Below, piece by piece: positions 23,789 to 35,853 of a DNA stretch of 64,000 nt (the stretch's first letter is position 1; every line of letters starts with the position of its first letter). Below the pieces are notes generated by a model. That model worked only from the letters and a program-made list of their open reading frames with translations, was not told where the DNA came from and did no database searches. This DNA comes from Terfezia claveryi (lineage: Eukaryota > Ascomycota > Pezizomycetes > Pezizales > Pezizaceae): assembly GCA_015179025.1 (NCBI GenBank), contig WHUX01000155.1:1-64000 (forward strand). Direction: 5' to 3'. Both the position numbers and the translations under genes were made by a program.

Positions 23789-26550
23789 TCAGTTCTTCTT
23801 CTTGCTCCAGAACTTCTTAAGGAAGCGAGAGGGCCGCCGTTCCACAGTGTGCGTGGCTATCGTCAGCTGCGAGTTCTCTCCGTTGGCCTCCCCAAGATCT
23901 GGAGGGGATGAACGTGGTCTATCCACTGGTGGATTCACACCAAGTAAGGCTGGAGAAGGCGGCGATTCTGCTGGTGGGAACGCGTTGTACGATGCCTTTT
24001 CTTTCTTTGGACGATGTTGGCCATTTGTGTTGCCATTTTGAGCCGGCGATGTCAAAGCCGTTGCGTTCTGTGACGGACTGCCTTTGTGTGTTGAAGGCTC
24101 CGTAGACGATGCGCTTAATGGGCGGTCTATTGGAATATCTGAAGGAACTGTAGCTGATGAGCGTCTTGAATCGTCTTGAGGTCCTGAAGACGGGCGTGAG
24201 TCATCAAATGGGGATGAAGTAGATGACCGTGCATTAGCACGATTAGCAATAGAGGACTGACCAGATCTATCGGACCATTCGTAGGACGAACGGTGTGATA
24301 CCGACTCGGATTGTGGACCCGGTGGGTCAGTGCTAGCGTGTTCCCTCGGATTATGTAGTGTGATCTCGAGTTCGTCTGTTGTTCCAGTTGCTGGGGTTTC
24401 AGTGGAGCTCGCTGTCGATATTTTCCGTTCTTCACAGTCCTTAATTGTTAGAGTCCACTTCTGAAAGTTGAGTTTTAACTCCTCAACAGTGAATCTTAAT
24501 GCCGGCATGACTTCAACGCATGATTTGAACAATGGTATAGCAAACAAATCCATAAACCCAGTCTGTGACTTTGCCAATGCTACGATATTTCCCATAATTG
24601 GCGCAGCTACAAGTGAAGAGGTTATTCCGAGGTCTTTTTCCATTGAAGCTTGCCTTGAAAATTCCTCAATAAGGATCGTGGCCCATTGGGCCGCACAGTC
24701 ATGCCCTCGTGCCTGATATTTTGTCAAAAAATGCTGTTTGAGGCCTAATACCATTAATACTTACAACGTTGCTGATGTCTGCGCACTTGATCAATATGGA
24801 ACATAAAATCGTCCTATTGGCGGCAGTTGTTTTCTCATCCCAGCTCTCAACTCCACCCGAAGCCTGCAACTGTTGTTTTAGTGACGCTAGCTTCGCCATA
24901 TAATCGAAGTGTAGCGCCATATCTGTAGCCAAAATTGTATCTATCATGAGTTTCCGGAGATCTAGGTCCAAAGCTTCTGGCCAATGTCTTCGCAAAACTT
25001 GTGAAAAAGCTGCACAGTGGAATGACTCCAACACTGATTTGTCATTATAAAGTTGGGCTAGTGGTGCCTTCAATTTTACCAAGAATGCGTTATTCACCCC
25101 AGGATGACCGACATCGTGTCCTATTGCGGCGATCATAAGGCAAAGAGCATCGGCAGGGCGGATCAATGAAGCCACTCCAGTCTTATTAAGACTTTCAGGC
25201 GGTATTATTGATCCTGAGTAAGGAGGTAATGCACCCAGTTGCACCAGCATGACAAACACTGCCTGGAGGACATCCACCACATGACGGAAATTGTGATAGG
25301 GTATTTGTTCGTTATACGCCGCCCTACTGGTTATTAGGAAGTCGGTGAGACGATCTGCATATATATTAGTTTTAAGACAACACAGAATGTAAAATGACTT
25401 GGGCTCAACCTGACGGAATTCTATATCCCTGGACCTCGGGCATTGTAAAGGCATGCTCAAACATAGTATGAGCTGCCTGTAAGAGCTCCACGTCTGTGAA
25501 TTCATGGGCAGAAAAATGCCATTTCCCAACCAATCTTCCGACGACGTCCTTGCGAGCCTGAGTGACCTGTATTAGACTACTCCCAAATGGATGTCAGCCA
25601 TGCAAACCATATGTAGACAGTGACTACATACGACCCAGACGCTTCTAATTGAGCATTTTGAGGATTTATAATGTCAGTCATAAGCTCAGATACCCTGATA
25701 TTATGTTAGTGAAAACGACATGCAGGTGATCATCCTGAACTCCTACATCTTTTCTCTTAGGTATGCATAATCGTTGGTATTACTTTGCTGCACCCCGGGA
25801 CCTCCGACCCATGATAATTTTCGTGCCTTAGACTCATTCTGACAAAGTTTTTTCTCGGCTCGGTAGCAGTGCAGAGACAACGCCTTCACTCGCTCTTGAC
25901 TAAAAGGACTTATCAAGACATCCAGCGCACCACAGTCCACAGATCGGGTTAACCGAGAGGCTTCATCATCCTCATCAGCCCAAGTAGTATCCGCCCTTTC
26001 GCCGAATGCGCCCGAGCATACTTGCTCCCGTGGAGAGTCCTGGGCACCAGATACCAATGCAATTGGTATAACCAGTTCCGATGTTCGGCTTTTTTCAATT
26101 TCTAGACAGAGGAATCGCAACAGTGATAAACCGTATATTGGGCCTGACGGGCCTGCTGCAACCCCAGAGTCATGTTTGCCAACTTCATCAGTGTGCTTGG
26201 TCCGTGGGATATCGATAATCACCAGGGTTGGAGTTTCCAGCGGATTGTTTAAATTATTGAGTTTTGATAAACAAGAAGAACCAGAGGTACATATAGATAC
26301 TAAATTTCTCGCCTCACGTCAGTTGTTGCCAGCCACAATCGGAGACTCGTCTGCAGGTCAACCTACCTGCAGTAAATACCGATAAAATGGCTTGTAAATT
26401 GGCGACAACTTCGCCATCATCCGCATAGAATTGATGGGCACCTCTTGTAGGTGTCGAGGTTATTATGGGAAGTGGATCGTCACGTTGAAGATCTCTATCC
26501 AGACTGACCCTACGGTCAACATAAACAACCTTATACATCGCTGTGTCCAT
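23789..26550 (-). CDS. PDE2: Class I 3',5'-cyclic nucleotide phosphodiesterase with N-terminal receiver-like domain
   Basis: Hydrolyses cAMP and so dampens PKA signalling (high-affinity fungal Pde2/PdeH type). Minus-strand exons: 26550-26367, 26299-25747, 25694-25628, 25566-25410, 25354-24765, 24712-23789 (824 aa). The catalytic domain (about residues 290-610) has YHNFRHVVDVLQ, the metal-binding GHDVGHPGVNN (about 405) and CADISNV, preceded by the helix GKWHFSAHEFTD. The first 200 residues resemble a response-regulator receiver fold: a start strand YKVVYVD, then TLVIIDIP, PIALVSGA, and GALDVLISPF where receivers have an invariant Lys-Pro. The tail (about 620-824) is Ser/Pro-rich and ends in a basic stretch FLKKFWSKKKN, which could contact membranes or act in localisation (inference). 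All five introns are canonical and restore frame. Symbol given by family; paralogue identity is not proven. Confidence 0.92.
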
Positions 26551-29500
26551 CGTTACGATTGACTATTGGATGTTGAAAAGCGGCAGGCCGCTCGTATGGT
26601 TGGCAAAGCAATCGCGTGAGCAGCCACTTTCGGCTCTGAGGTGGGTCTTTATTCAAAGCCCAAGTGCTCCCACAGACTCGAAAGAGAAATGTCCTTCCTA
26701 CAACTATAGGTTCTTCCGGGTTGGTAATGATATTGTCAATGAAGCAGCTAAAAACCCAGGAACTTTATTAAAGGCAGGAGCTGAATAATGCGAAGTGGAA
26801 GCTTAGGTCGCGACGATGAGCGATTGTTGATGCTGTCAATCAGAAAGTGCCACCGTTGAATTGCTCGCCCACAAAGTCCAGAAGCCTTAGTTACGCACGC
26901 TTCTTAGGGGGGGGGGGCGTCAGTATTGAATGAGTGGAGGTAGCTCGTTATTCAGTCTATTAGGGACAATGAAATTGCTGCGCATATACCGAGGACGAGT
27001 GTGTGTGGGAAGTGTGCTCGTAGCTGTAAGCCCAGATGCAGGACGAGTTCGAGAAGGAGGTGGTGGACGTCGAGGCGAGGGTATAGTCCACCGTTTTTTT
27101 TTGCTAAGAGGGGTAGCAGGAGAAGTGTACGGCCCTTTCGTCGAAGGGGGGGGGGACACTTATTTTTGCCAGTGAAGGGGATATTTTCAGGAGACAGCAA
27201 TAGGAAGAGAAAGAGTGCTATTTTCACAAAAATTGGTCCACCGCACTGCAATAGCAAAGAGGGACCGGGGTATTTGGGGGGTATGTATGGGTGTATTTCG
27301 AAGGTATTCTGGGGGCGGCGGCCACAGTACTGAGGTTGAAGTTATGGATGTATGGCATGCACTTTACGCAATTAGCCCACACCCACACAATACCGACTCC
27401 CCCACACACACGAAATGCGACGAGTCTAGTTCGATGGAAGAATGGGAGAACCCTTCCCTTAGTCCTGCCCTTTGCCTTCACGGCGCAACTTGTGGCTGCG
27501 TTACTGCAAGGCCCAGTAGACTCGTCCTATCTAACATGGCATATATTTACTATTTACTGAAGCCCTTGCGGGCACCGGGAGCCCAAGCTGGTGTGCGCAG
27601 CTACATTGCCAACTATAGAGCGAGTCCCATGGGGGAGGCAACAATCAGCAAAAACTGCAAACCCCGAAGAGTTGGCCTTGTGGGAGGAATGTCGGGACTT
27701 CTTCTCTTTGCTTATAGCGCAAGCAGCAACGGCTTGTTCAATGACACAAGCAAGGGTATATCGTGGTAAGCGGAGACGGATACTGTTCTGAACTTAGCCC
27801 TCGCGTGCAAGTAAGTCACAGTCAAATGGGCCAAATTGAAAAAGAAAATATAGGAAGGGGAATGAACCCTGGGAAGTGCACGAGAAGCAGAGCGGCTTAA
27901 TAGTCAGAAGAAGTGCTTCAATACAACAATGCAGCCGGGATGTGGCATTTCCAGGGACATAAGTCCCGTTTGTGTTCCTCCACATATTCCATGCCGCGCT
28001 GCAAATATCCTAGAGGAATCCATAGAATCCTTCTGGAATGTCTGCATCTGATCTGCGATTCCTGAAAGCGACTAACCATTGCGTACTTGCCTAGGCCGAC
28101 AGCCCCAACAGCCCCGCGCGCATCCGCCTAGTCAGGATCCAACGGTTGGCTGCTGGCAGGTGAGGTTGTTTGGAATATCCAGATCCTCTCCTTCCGGTGG
28201 ACAGAAACTGCGGGTATTATTGTGCTACATGTGCCTTTACCTTGCAGCGACACAACATGACGCCTGGAAGGAGAGCATCATACCCGTATGTAGGCCGTTA
28301 TCAAATAACGTACATGCACAAGCAGACTTTGAATTTTGGAAGTCATGACTGAAACCAACTTGAAACATTGCAGCGCGCGGCTCAACAGAAGCACCCACCA
28401 ACATTGACCATCTTTCTCCTTCATACTAGCCTCGCCTTATCCTGGTCGTTCGTCGCGTTTGAGCCTGGGGTATGTAGACGCCACATCGACCCAGCAGGTA
28501 AAAGCATTCATGGGTCAAGAGTAACAACCAGGCAACGGTATATGGTTTTGGCTAATGATTTTGTGGGTAATGCGTATGTTTATGAATAGCCTCGTACAAA
28601 CCAGTCTGTTGTCTATGGGGGCAGTTGCCAGGTCACGAACACTACAAAAATATTAACCTGGGTACGAGGCTAGTTTATGAACGGATTTTGCCTTACGAAC
28701 GTACAGATCAAAGGTCCCACAGATTTTCGTGCCAACCAGACTACAGATTTTCGTGATCCTTGCAATATTCTGTAAGGAAGTCGCGCAACGAAGCTCATGC
28801 CAAGAGCACCCTCGGAAGCGACCGAAAATAACCAACGGTGGGAGCAAGAATAACCAGCAGGTGTACCGTGTGCCAGGCAGGTTTGATTATGCACCTGAAA
28901 AGTACTTACAAAGACTACATTCCTAGGCACTCTTGGTACCTGAAAACCAAGCCCCTCCAAGACCAACTGTTGAAACCAGGAGATTTAGGCAGAGGTGCAG
29001 CAGTACCTATACTTTACAAGAGAAGAGGATATCGGGAAAGCCAAAGATAAGAGATGCAGCAGGGAAAAGAGGAATGTGAACTCAATGGGACAGGGATGAA
29101 ATGATGAAGTAGAAGAACGAGAAAAAGAAAAACAGGTATATATAGTTCCCTACTAGTAGTAGCCTATACATTCTATTAACTAATTTAATGCTGATAGCAA
29201 CAATTACATGTGCATTCAGAGACTCTGGCTATTGGCCTCTTGATATTCCTGTAGTTCTGGTAACCTTTGCTGCTTAGTAAAACTAGTGCTATTATAGTGG
29301 TGCAATCTGAGTTAACTGCTTTGAATATCTGTACATTGGATATATTTCAATTGAGCTATATGCTATAACAAGCAACAATTGGTGAGCTGTAGCAAGCGTT
29401 GCCAGTATATGTATTTGAAGATACAGCAATGGAAGGTTGTTGGTACGAGACATTAATCCTTATGCAATAATATTGAATAAGCTATTTGCCCTAAGTCTAG

Positions 29501-30913
29501 GGTTGTCCCAACATAACATGGGAAAATGTCCGGCCACATTGGGGTCTCTCACCCACTCACATCCCCCTGGGATCTTGAAGAAAGTATAAACGAGGACTTT
29601 CTATAGGAGGCCTACTATAGGGCAATTAGCAAGGGAAAAACTAAAGCCCACAAAATAGACCTTTTATCTTGGAGTTGCTTCCAAGGGCAAGCAATTCATG
29701 CAATATGACTACAATTCTCTGTACCACCACACTACGGTCAAGTATATCATCGGCTGCGTCTAGCTGAACTCAAACTTCTTTATAGGTTCCATATTAAGGG
29801 ATCATGATACACCGGGTTAAAATAAATGCGAAGTTACCCGGAAACCCCCATAAATGAACATGACTGGTGGGATGCGACACGCATATTTATGTAGGTAAGC
29901 ACAGTGCCATTCTCATTCACTAGTAGCCGTCGACGTGGGGGGATGCGATGAGGTATAAGTGGATTTAACTGGCATGTGCCGGTACCTTTTTTGCACACAT
30001 ATATATCATCACCAACTATATACTCGGAATCGAGATCACGGCACCTGAAAACGACGGGATGTTGCAGTTTGCTTCTAATTGATCCGGACGCCATCCTTGC
30101 GGCTGGTAGTACTCAATTATCGCGATCACCCCTGTGCATAGCCCTACCTACTAGACGGAGCTTCGAATCAGAGCGAGGGAAAATTGGGAGCAAAATTGCA
30201 CAAGCATCTGCGGCCTGCTTCTCGTACTCGGGTCCATTGAAGGCTACCTACAGTACAGTCAACTCCTGCTATAACGGACGGCAGAAATCCAGGGTTTTCT
30301 GTCCGGAGAGGCTCCTGGCCTCTTGAAACCTGCAACTTCCTGCCTTTACTCTGGAAAAACATATAACTTCCTATGCGCACGATGGAAATTATATCTCTCA
30401 TCTCTTACCTACCTATTCAAGAACCCTTTCTGTTCCGCCTAGATCGGGTAATACGGGGTCCATGGAATATTTTCTAATAGGGGAAGCGTTCTAGAAGCCC
30501 TATGGAGCACATCAGACATTTTGTGGAGTTTTCTTCCGGGATTCTATGTCGCACTTGCACGGGGACAGATCACCTATCTCAGAAGGGATAGAGTAGCCTG
30601 GTTGGGACAACAGGGCCACATTCAAGTCATGTGATGACATGCCTGGCTTTGAAACGATCAAAACAATCCCACGCTCAACCGAAGATAGTGAGATTTCCCG
30701 GACCGTCAGAAGGTTACTTTAGTATCTGTAGGGGAAATAAGTAGGCTAGAATGTATATATTCAGACATTAATCCATAGTCATAACTTCATCTCACCACTA
30801 CATTCCACCGTAACAAAACAATAAACAATAAAAGGTTAAAATGAACTGAAGAAAGATCATCATATAGAAATTACAACAACCCGAGATGTATCCGGATACC
30901 AGTGGTTACAGGT
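26551..30913. other. Gene-poor region with small DNA elements
   Basis: No conserved protein-coding gene is recognised. It contains a G-run near 26907, G- and C-rich short tracts at 27060-27160, the 85-bp inverted-repeat element at 28587-28671, an AACCAGACTA end at 28734, and a pogo-like terminal sequence at about 30255. The part nearest 26551 must hold the phosphodiesterase promoter, and that nearest 30913 the VTS1 3' region. Confidence 0.55.
28578..28680. mobile_element. 85-bp MITE with 11-bp inverted ends and 9-bp target duplication
   Basis: The element spans 28587-28671. Its left end TAGCCTCGTAC and right end GTACGAGGCTA are perfect reverse complements. It is flanked by identical 9-bp direct repeats GTTTATGAA at 28578-28586 and 28672-28680. 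A 9-bp duplication is the hallmark of Mutator-like (MULE) transposition. At 85 bp it can encode nothing and would have been moved in trans. A diverged relative lies at about 56360-56440. Confidence 0.75.
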
Positions 30914-32886
30914 TTAAGCTATGGAGAGCTTGCCCTCCTTAATAGCTTCGTTAACTTGTTCGAAAACCTACAAATGTGCGTGTTAGTAAAAGAAACCAGC
31001 TGCACAAGGGCATATTGATTTACCTTCAACATTTTTCTCCTTGCCCCGAGAGCATTAACTCCCCTCTTCTCCAAATCCTCATCGGACAACGTAACCAATT
31101 CCTGCCATTTGAGATCCTTTAAGTTGTCTGTGTACTTATGCAATCTCAGGCTCCTCAGCCACTGACTGATATCAGCCAACAAAGCTGGATCGGTTGGGTC
31201 TTCTGGTGGTTTGGAAGTCCCGCGTCTGCTCCTTGGACTGCGCCCCCGGGCAGTACTGGGCTCATCCGACAAATAACCTTCAGTGGCGGATGAAATGCCA
31301 CCAAACTGACCGAGACCAAAAGCACCACCACTCATAAGAGGGGAAGAATAATCAGCCGCCAAGAATCCATTATTTTGAGGTGAGCCAAATCCGCCAAGAC
31401 CAATTTGAGGCGAGTTATGGAAAGAAATACCGGGGGAATGAGAACGAGGTGAGCGACGGCCGAATGGAGAGATGTTTTGGTTTTGATTGTGATGAGCATT
31501 CTGGTGAGCAACAACAGCTGCGGCTGCAGCTGCAGCAGGAATTTGTACTGGCTGTCCATGTTCATTATACATGACTATATTTGAAGGAGCTGCCATTGGA
31601 CCCCCTGGGCGGCCCAACTGCTGGTTACCAACACTTGATTGCTCGTTCTTAGGACGACGCCTGAACTTGCCAACATCGGAGTCAAGAATGATACGGTTAT
31701 TAACAGTGGATAGAGCCGCAAGCTTCATGGCGGTTGCATTCGCAATCATATTGGTATTTGTATGTGCTGCCTGACCGAACATTGGGACCACAGGGGTATT
31801 AACCATTGAGGCCCAGTTACCACTAGGTCCATCGAATGGAGAAAGCTGGGGCATCTCAATTCCACCGTTGTTGGCGGGTGCAGCAATTGTCGTAGTCTTG
31901 AGATTTGTGTTACCGGTGATTTGAGGCATGGGGGACCGCAAACCAGCGGAGAGCGGAGGGGCTTGCCATTGCCCCATTTGGTCCGCCGCTGACTTTGGCC
32001 GAGTATTTGGATCTGAAGATATCTCGCCATTTCGAGGTCCTTGAGTCCAAGGTGATGGTGGAGGATTTTCTTTGGTAGTCATGCTTGGTGCAAGGTTAGA
32101 GGAAGGACGAGACTCAAAGATACCACTGTTTCTATTGGACTTGGTTGCGCTACCACCAGCACCTTGAATTTTGGCCCGTTGTGCAGCAAGAGCAGCCGCA
32201 GCGTCTGGGAACATCACATGGATGTCTAAACTGGAGGGATTGCGGTTTGTGGTCGGGGAAGGTGGAACTTGATTAAAAGAATTACGATTATTATTCAGGC
32301 TCATCTGAGACATAGCTTCATTCATGCGATTTGACATGGCATCTAATGACAATGTAAGCAAAATATAAGTGATGAAATATATGTCGTGGGGTAAGTGCTG
32401 ACCTTTATCAAAGTTCGCAGGTGAGAGAATTGCAGACATCGGATGCGATCTGGCCATTTGCTGCAATACAGTGATAAAGAACCGAATTTGAACTTGTGTT
32501 GTCTGCTGAAGCAGAGCATACAAAGCCGCAGTCCTTTCTGCCTCGCTCAGAACCCGAAACCATTGCTCAATAGCACTGAGCTCATCTTTAAAATCCTGGT
32601 CAAGAGTTGCAGCTGCCATCTCTTCAAGGGTTCTCTCATAGACTTCAAGGTCGGCAAGCCACTTCTGAGCTGCCTTGTCCAAAGCCTCAGTCTCAGGATT
32701 CTGGTTGATCGTAGGAGGGTTCAAGAAAATCTCAGAGGAGGGGCGAATCCGGCCAGAACCGAGTGGGGACGGAAATGCAGACATATCAGCTGATGCGCGC
32801 AAATGATGCCCGGAGCCCAGAGGACGCGAAGACGGCGGGCGGAGTGAAGAGGTGGCCTGGTCGGGAGTACTGTTTCGGTTCGACAT
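30914..32886 (-). CDS. VTS1: SAM-domain RNA-binding protein Vts1 (Smaug family), three exons
   Basis: Post-transcriptional repressor that binds Smaug-recognition hairpins through its SAM domain and recruits CCR4-NOT for deadenylation. Minus-strand exons: 32886-32403, 32342-31024, 30967-30914 (618 aa). The C-terminal SAM domain (about residues 548-607) reads DISQWLRSLRLHKYTDNLKDL, then WQELVTLSDEDLEKRGV and LGARRKMLK, continued in the last exon by VFEQVNEAIKEGKL. The N-terminal helical region (EALDKAAQKWLADLEVYERTLEEMAAATLD, about 70-100) is the conserved Vts1 homodimerisation segment. The middle is Asn/Pro/Ser-rich with a run of Ala. The start MSNRNSTPDQ was preferred over an ATG 42 bases upstream. 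Intron 1 (32343-32402) is 60 nt, stop-free and in frame; I remove it because FDKDAMSNR restores the family sequence. Confidence 0.93.
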
Positions 32887-35650
32887 GACTGATGCTGTAA
32901 GAACAAAGGTGTCTTTCAAAGATATCAACTGAGGGAGGTTATATCAAAATTGCAAGACAAGAGATTGAATTGCACAACAAACTTAAGATTGGGTACTGCC
33001 CAGCCCTGATAAGGTACTTGATTTGGAACTTTTGCTGAAGATTGTGTATCTCGTTGGCAGTGCTGAGAAATAAAAGATATATTGAGAAAACTTTTGAGGA
33101 TCAACCGTATTATGGCGGACGAAAAAGACGACTGTCGGAGCTTCTCCTGCAGTGCCTGCTGACCTCAAAGGAGTTTTCTCTCTAAATGTATCTATAGTGC
33201 TGGTATTAAATGTCCATACAAATCTCGGCTGTATCGACTCAGATGGAAATACGACCAAAAAACCAGCCTGACCAGCGGAGAGCGCGCAGTGAAGCAAATA
33301 GTAACCTGGTTTAGATAGATGCTAGTAAATACCAAAGGAGCCAGAGGCGAGTGTGAGGGGTATCTGTTGTTGGAGTTTCAACCTGAACCGATCAATTAAG
33401 GGAAAAATTAGAAACAGCGGTGTTCCAGAGTCGCGTCCAGCTGGCAGAGAACCAGCCCGATAGAGTGATGGGAGACAAATGGGAAATGACCACGGCTAGT
33501 TTCCTGGTGTAGTCGGATTTAAGGTGCCTTGGACAGACGTGGGGGGGAGGTGGTAAAGGAGAAGAACAGAAAGAAGCGAGATGGCCTGGGGGAAGATATA
33601 GATTATGACTACTAGGACGAGGCTATGTTGTGAGGTTGTGAGAGAAGGGATGGACTTGGGGGGGAGGGCCTGTTCTTGGGGCAAAAGAACAGATGGCCGG
33701 CACAAAAGAGGCGCGACAGGGGTCTGGTTCCTTCAGAACACACAGTTGGAAGTGTCAGCAGTTGGTTGGAATGGTGTTTCTGGTGGTGTGAGAGCCGCTG
33801 ATAGTACATGAAACTCGTGCGGCGGAAGGGGCTGCCAGACAAGTTCTATATACACGGCTATGCGAGAGGGTCCGATTAGAAGTCTAACTTGAGTGTATTC
33901 AAGGTTCGAGCAGGCACTTTTTTCTCACGTAAAAGCACTTGGCTGACTCGGTGTTTTTGGAAAAGTACCCAATCGTTGGCACTGACACTACATCTTAGCC
34001 TCTGCAGCTAGGAATTGGGAGCTCGAGGCGAGTTGGGGTATAAAGCCCATCACATCATGACTACTCCACGCCAGATTCATTTATCTCGTTCGTACTGTCC
34101 CCCGCGTCTTTCTTTGGAGTGCTACTCTATACCAGAATAAGAATGAGCTCACCGATGAAGGGTCCCTCAAAGTGCGTAACCTGGAGAGTATATAATTCGA
34201 TGACATTACGCACAACATCAAGCATAGCACCCAAGTTCTTTTATTTTCTTCAAAGGCGATACCTGCGCAGCACAGGTGTATAAGTTAAGGCTGGAAAGTC
34301 AGCTGTAGCACAGCAATGTCACAAGTGTGTGTATTCCTCTTTACAATCTGACACATAGGGAGTAGATAATAGTATATCATCCTCAGGCTGGCACCTGAAG
34401 GCTACCGGTGCCTATTTTAAGAACATGAACGGATATCTCAAGTAGGTAGTTGCTATCTTGAGCCGCGCATGGTCAGCTGGCCGAAGGCCCCGCAACAAGC
34501 GCTGTGGTCAGCGAGGCCGTCAATACATGTGCAGGGGACAGTTGTAAAGTAGTTACAACCGAAGCTGGAAGATTGAAGAGAATCCTCCTGGCCATTCTAA
34601 TCAGATTTCAGTGAACGAGCCCTCACTTCTCAAGGTACATTTTGATGGCAATCTCTTCACAAATCATTCTGAGACCGACTTTCGTTTCCCCGGTTGAAAT
34701 CTGTTCTTGATGGGTCTTTGGCTAAAGGGCACAGAATGGCATGGGTTCAGGTTTATTTTGGAATGCGGGAGAGGCTGATGTGTGAAGTAGAGTCTCTACG
34801 ATGAATGCAGTCTTGTAATGCCGTATTGTAACGTTTTGAAGCTTCAACGGGTGTATTGATGTGTGATGTGCCCCAATGGTCGACGTCAGAATTAGAGCCA
34901 CAATTAGAACCGCAGCCGCCCCTGCGGATCTAACATAACAGAGTATGGCGGGCACCGCTTACTCGTGCAGAGATCTGAATTTTGAGTGCCTGGTTCTAGT
35001 CTGGTTGCATGATATCATGGCCTGTGGGCCTGGGCTAGTGTGCATGCTTCAATATAACAACCAGGCACATCGTATGTATATAAAGTACATACCTAGGTAC
35101 GGTGTAATTACCTATATCTACTACATGAGTCAATTTTTGATGTTCCAGTGTATGGCCGAACAACTAGGGGCTCTGTGTTGATGCCGCAGTAGCGGACTTA
35201 CCTTCAAGATCGAGACTACTTCAAGACAGCATTTCTTGACCCAGAAGCAGAAACGGCGAAAATTTATGGGGTATCAAGCCAGCCAGACTACTTAAGTATC
35301 CCTCCCTAGGAGCGGTCGGGTTCGAGACTACTTAAGTATCAAGCATGGCGTATGTGTAAAGTAAAGGACAAGGAAAATATTATACAGAACTTGGCGGCAT
35401 CATTATTATAGTGTGCGCGGTAAGCTTACTCATCACTCAAAGGTTTGTAGCATGAGACTAGACAAAGAAGTCTCATGCCAAGACCCGTCTCTTAAGATCT
35501 CTTAAAATGTCATCTTATTTGTAAGCAAAAAGTTCATTCATTATTGATAAAAATATAAAATATGAGTCCACACCAACCCCTTCATTCATCAGCAACAGAG
35601 GTTCCAATACGCTTATCCTATTAAGGTTTGATTTTGGTATTCTCATGCGG

Positions 35651-35853
35651 TAGTCTGGTTGGCACAACACCCTCCACACACTCATGCGGGGAGTTTGATC
35701 TGGCTAACGGTCCTACAACCTGAGGGTCAACACGAACACGAAGTTTGCCGACATGAATACAAATTCTGCCGTGGTTATTAAACTTAGCCTAAATGCTTTC
35801 GTAAGCGGGGTAGATTTCTATTTCCATCTGGCAGAAGTTCTGCAACCAGACTA
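35651..35853. mobile_element. 203-bp inverted-repeat element, TAGTCTGGTTG ends
   Basis: Left end TAGTCTGGTTG and right end CAACCAGACTA are perfect 11-bp inverted repeats. The outermost dinucleotide is TA on both sides, which would fit a TA target duplication of the Tc1/mariner type. The interior has no open frame of interest. The same ends recur elsewhere in the window (see findings). Confidence 0.5.

Noticed and set aside
26930..27769. Several overlapping frames of 80-180 residues near 27 kb
   Set aside because: Composition is driven by G runs and Arg/Gly repeats; no motif, no plausible splice structure and no family recognised.
35286..35340. Fifteen-base direct repeat GACTACTTAAGTATC as a possible insertion footprint
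   Set aside because: The copies are 40 bp apart with no inverted ends between them; likely a small local duplication near the CCAGACTA cluster.
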